Notes under the pieces: model-generated
Databases searched by the model: none
Told to the model about the DNA's origin: nothing
What the model saw: only the letters and a program-made list of their open reading frames with translations
In this document: piece after piece, positions 48,454-50,654 of the stretch
How positions within the stretch are numbered: the stretch's first letter is position 1
Layout: every line of letters begins with the position of its first letter
Made by a program: the position numbers and the translations under genes
Source: an uncultured Candidatus Planktophila sp.
GTDB taxonomy: Bacteria > Actinomycetota > Actinomycetes > Nanopelagicales > Nanopelagicaceae
Assembly: GCA_937975715.1 (NCBI GenBank)
Contig: CALJUA010000154.1
Location: 1-50,654 of the forward strand
DNA: 50,654 bases
Direction: 5' to 3'

Positions 48454-49754
48454 GAACGAGTTACTTCAATCGTGTCGCCATTTGCATCGGAAGCAGTTAC
48501 CTTGACGGTGATCCCTTCAACAGTAACTGATTCGCCATTTGCGCGAGGTGCTTCAAGATATCGAGGGTCAGTCTTTACATTCGATGGGAAAACCTTTACT
48601 GGACCCATTCCGGATTGAATTGATGAATCAACGAGGTAAACAAGCGCACCAGACTTCTTCATTGCACCATCGATGCCAAGCGCACGGCGAGATTCAACAA
48701 CAAGCGCCTTTGTGCGAGAGATCGGCACAATCACTGCCTTCAAGCCACCAGTTGATTCGACAGGTGTAATTGTCTGCGTAGTTGTTTGGGTACTAAGGCA
48801 CTTAACCTGATCATCTGAAATCCAGCCAAGGTTCCAGCGCTCGAATGCCAAGAGGCTTGGTGAGTTGCTATCGAAGCTGCTGTAACCCATGTAGCTGAAT
48901 TCGCCCGTGTATCGGAATCCGTCGTAGCGATTGGATTGATCCTCTTGGGTTGCTGCATAGAGATCAACAAGCCCCATGCTGTGTGAGATTTCATGGTTGA
49001 GCCAGATAGATTTCCAGCTGTTGAGGTCATACGCAGATGTTGCGCCATTAGAAATGTAGTGACCATCAAGCGTTAATCCGCTTCCTCGAATCGCAGAGAA
49101 AGCAGGACCTGAGTAACCCATTCCTTCTGCATCTGGGTTTGCAAGGATGACCAAGCTATCTGTCTTGCTGAAATCAACCTCAGCGTCAGCGAGTTTCGCT
49201 GCTTCAAGTATGTATTCGCGATGCTTTTCAAATGTCCAACCACCTGCAACATAGTCGGACGATTTCTTGCTCATGCGATACCACTTTAACTGTGGCTTCA
49301 TCGCGTAATTAGCTTTGCCGTATGAAACTTCCTTAAAAGTTTCTGTTGCAGGTGAAATCTTTGCAAAAGCTTCAGCTGGAGTCAGCTTCGCTGGAGCATC
49401 AGGGAATTCAACGAGAATTACGGTCACGTTGATATCGCCAATCACCTTTGAGCGCTCGTTGATGCGCGGCCAGCCACCGATAGAGACATCGCCACGGCCA
49501 TCAGCAACGGGCAACTTACACGCTGCAAGTGGATCTACCTTTGCAGGTGTTGCTGCCGCAGCACTGGAAACTTTCGTGCCTTTATCCCATAAAAGCTTCT
49601 TTCCGGATTTAATGCAGGTGAACTTTGTGCCAGCAACAGTTGTCGACTGACCTGCCTTTGCACAAGCTGTACCTGCCTTAACGGCAGCATCCGCGGCTGG
49701 AAGCGATGTGGCTACGAGAATAAGAGCGCCAATGGCGATGAAGCTACGTTTCAT
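48450..49754 (-). CDS. Secreted M6-like zinc metalloprotease
   Basis: The 434-aa product has a signal peptide (MKRSFIAIGALILVATSLPA, cleavage near ADA at 21-23), then a small domain with two cysteines (GTACAKAGQS and FTCIKSGKKLLWDKG, about 28-58). The protease domain (about 100-330) carries HEISHSMGLVD, with zinc ligands His254 and His258, Glu255 and probably Asp264 (HExxHxxGxxD), as in immune-inhibitor A-like peptidases. C-terminal about 100 residues are beta-rich. TACGAT lies six bases before the ATG. The substrate is unknown. Confidence 0.88.
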   Translation of the reverse strand: MKRSFIAIGALILVATSLPAADAAVKAGTACAKAGQSTTVAGTKFTCIKSGKKLLWDKGTKVSSAAAATPAKVDPLAACKLPVADGRGDVSIGGWPRINERSKVIGDINVTVILVEFPDAPAKLTPAEAFAKISPATETFKEVSYGKANYAMKPQLKWYRMSKKSSDYVAGGWTFEKHREYILEAAKLADAEVDFSKTDSLVILANPDAEGMGYSGPAFSAIRGSGLTLDGHYISNGATSAYDLNSWKSIWLNHEISHSMGLVDLYAATQEDQSNRYDGFRYTGEFSYMGYSSFDSNSPSLLAFERWNLGWISDDQVKCLSTQTTTQTITPVESTGGLKAVIVPISRTKALVVESRRALGIDGAMKKSGALVYLVDSSIQSGMGPVKVFPSNVKTDPRYLEAPRANGESVTVEGITVKVTASDANGDTIEVTRS

Positions 49755-49766
49755 TGGGAAATCGTA
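49755..49766 (-). promoter_or_regulatory. Leaderless-type -10 box of the metalloprotease gene
   Basis: TACGAT on the minus strand (49761-49766), six bases before the ATG at 49754. Confidence 0.55.
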
Positions 49767-49847
49767 AGAGAAATGTCACTACTTTCAAGAGGCTCTCGGA
49801 AAATATCACTGCTAATCTCAGACTCACACTAAGGATTGCGAGGAGAT

Positions 49848-50465
49848 ATGGGACCGAAAATCGACGCACCCTCAATTCTCGAGCAACGAGAGATGCGCCA
49901 GCGCCAGTTGGCGGATGCAGCTCTTTCTCTTGCAATCTCTGGGGGAGTTGAGGCTGTAACGGTTTCTGCAATCTCCAAAGCAGCGGGAATTTCGCGCTCT
50001 TCTTTTTATGAATATTTCTCATCGTCTGCAGATTTGGTTTCAGATTTAGTTCTTGAGGAACTTGAGCTTTATCGGGCTAGATTGCAGGCAGCAATTAAAG
50101 ATGCACAGGATCCGCTGGATCATGTTGAACTCTGGATTCATGAAGCCCTTCAATATGTCGTCGATGGACGCCACATGCTTGTGAAGTCCTTAAATAGCAT
50201 CGCTCTTCCCGACTATCGCAAAGCAGAAATCGCCCAAGGTCACCGGGAACTGATGAGCACAATCATCGAACCTCTTCAATCGCTTGGAATTTTAGATATT
50301 CATGCAGCACTGACATATGTTCAGAACACTCTGGATACGGCTTCGATTCGAATTGAGTCCGGAAATGATGCAGTGCTCGAAATTCTGTTGGCACAAAAGT
50401 ATGCGGTTGCTGGACTGAAAGCACTTGCAGATTTATCCTTAACTCATGTCAATCTCAGGACTTAA
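49848..50465 (+). CDS. TetR/AcrR-family transcriptional regulator
   Basis: A 205-aa repressor-type protein. The N-terminal TetR HTH (about 15-65) shows REMRQRQLADAALSLAI, the turn VTVSAISKAAGISRSSFYEYF and the following helix. The C-terminal 140 residues are helical and bind an unknown ligand. ATG 49848 has AGGAG just upstream (spacing 2-3). It overlaps the following DUF1761 gene by 20 bp, a likely regulated partner. Confidence 0.92.
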   Translation: MGPKIDAPSILEQREMRQRQLADAALSLAISGGVEAVTVSAISKAAGISRSSFYEYFSSSADLVSDLVLEELELYRARLQAAIKDAQDPLDHVELWIHEALQYVVDGRHMLVKSLNSIALPDYRKAEIAQGHRELMSTIIEPLQSLGILDIHAALTYVQNTLDTASIRIESGNDAVLEILLAQKYAVAGLKALADLSLTHVNLRT

Positions 50466-50654
50466 TTTTCTCGGTGTCTTAATCGCATTCGCAATCTCGT
50501 TTATTAGCGGCGGTATCTGGTTTGGCCCAAAGACCTTCTATCCAATCTGGATGAAGGCAAAGGGAATTCGCTCGGGTGAACTTTCCCACCAGCAGAACAA
50601 GCCAGCACTTCTCTTCGGCGGCACAATTCTGGGAGTCTTAATCCAGACCCTCAC
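50446..50654 (+). CDS. DUF1761-family membrane protein, partial
   Basis: The first 69 residues, running off the window end. ATG 50446 lies inside the TetR gene end. The N-terminal part has FLGVLIAFAISFISGGIWFGP followed by KTFYPIWMKAKG, the DUF1761 pattern (hydrophobic helix, then WF-P and W), and a second hydrophobic segment beginning at LLFGGTILGVL. Function of the family is unknown; overlap with the regulator suggests co-transcription. Confidence 0.8.
   Translation, partial: MSISGLNFLGVLIAFAISFISGGIWFGPKTFYPIWMKAKGIRSGELSHQQNKPALLFGGTILGVLIQTL

Noticed and set aside
1..50654. CRISPR arrays, prophage, insertion sequences and rRNA
   Set aside because: No regularly spaced repeats, transposase, integrase, phage structural genes or rRNA motifs were seen.

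Overview
This 50.7 kb window looks like a chromosomal segment of a streamlined freshwater actinobacterium of the Nanopelagicales (acI, Planktophila/Nanopelagicus type). The reasons are typically actinobacterial genes (a long AtpH delta, homodimeric AceE beside DUF3052, an RNase HI-phosphatase fusion, DUF4032 followed by a thioredoxin/TPR gene, GlgE) at moderate GC, with almost no spacer DNA. The placement is inferred from gene content; no 16S gene is present. There is no sign of prophage, insertion sequence or CRISPR array. No gene-free stretch exceeds about 150 bases.

Layout. 1-7510: complete F1Fo ATP synthase operon (two small membrane genes, then a, c, b, delta, alpha, gamma, beta, epsilon), closed by a clear intrinsic terminator. 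7527-8843: small AT-richer islet with a GNAT acetyltransferase, a secreted four-cysteine protein with a hydrophobic tail, and a two-helix membrane protein. 8846-20174: murA, a B12 adenosyltransferase, an ABC-2 exporter with a secreted Lys/Ala-rich protein, an aldehyde dehydrogenase, a hydrolase, an AI-2E transporter, DUF4032, a thioredoxin-like/TPR protein and an MFS transporter. 20185-26807: glgB, glgE and aceE on the minus strand. 26907-34314: small housekeeping and stress genes, tRNA-Val(UAC), an orphan sugar-ABC permease, VKOR, a zinc-ribbon protein and the RNase H/phosphatase fusion. 34311-38868: ClpB without its N domain, a luciferase-like oxidoreductase, an isochorismatase-fold hydrolase and an SDR. 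38865-43897: iron and heme block (DUF3445 protein, EfeB, EfeO, EfeU and a divergent second EfeU). 43872-50654: EamA transporter, N-terminally shortened KatG, YceI, DUF1801-type proteins, a secreted metalloprotease, a TetR regulator and a partial DUF1761 gene.

How the genes fit together. Energy metabolism is represented by ATP synthase and pyruvate dehydrogenase E1. GlgE and GlgB make branched alpha-glucan from maltose-1-phosphate. Efe iron uptake, Dyp peroxidase, KatG, a peroxiredoxin and VKOR form an iron, redox and peroxide theme.

The most striking signals are regulatory and architectural. Eighteen genes carry TANNNT exactly six bases before the start codon, the layout of leaderless mRNAs. 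Several divergent gene pairs are only 22-29 bp apart with abutting or overlapping -10 boxes. Four convergent pairs overlap by exactly four bases through shared stop codons. Paired palindromes sit between the two efeU genes and between katG and yceI and look like undescribed operators. GlgE appears to start at a CUG (or AUU) that overlaps the aceE stop, and KatG has lost its usual N-terminal segment.
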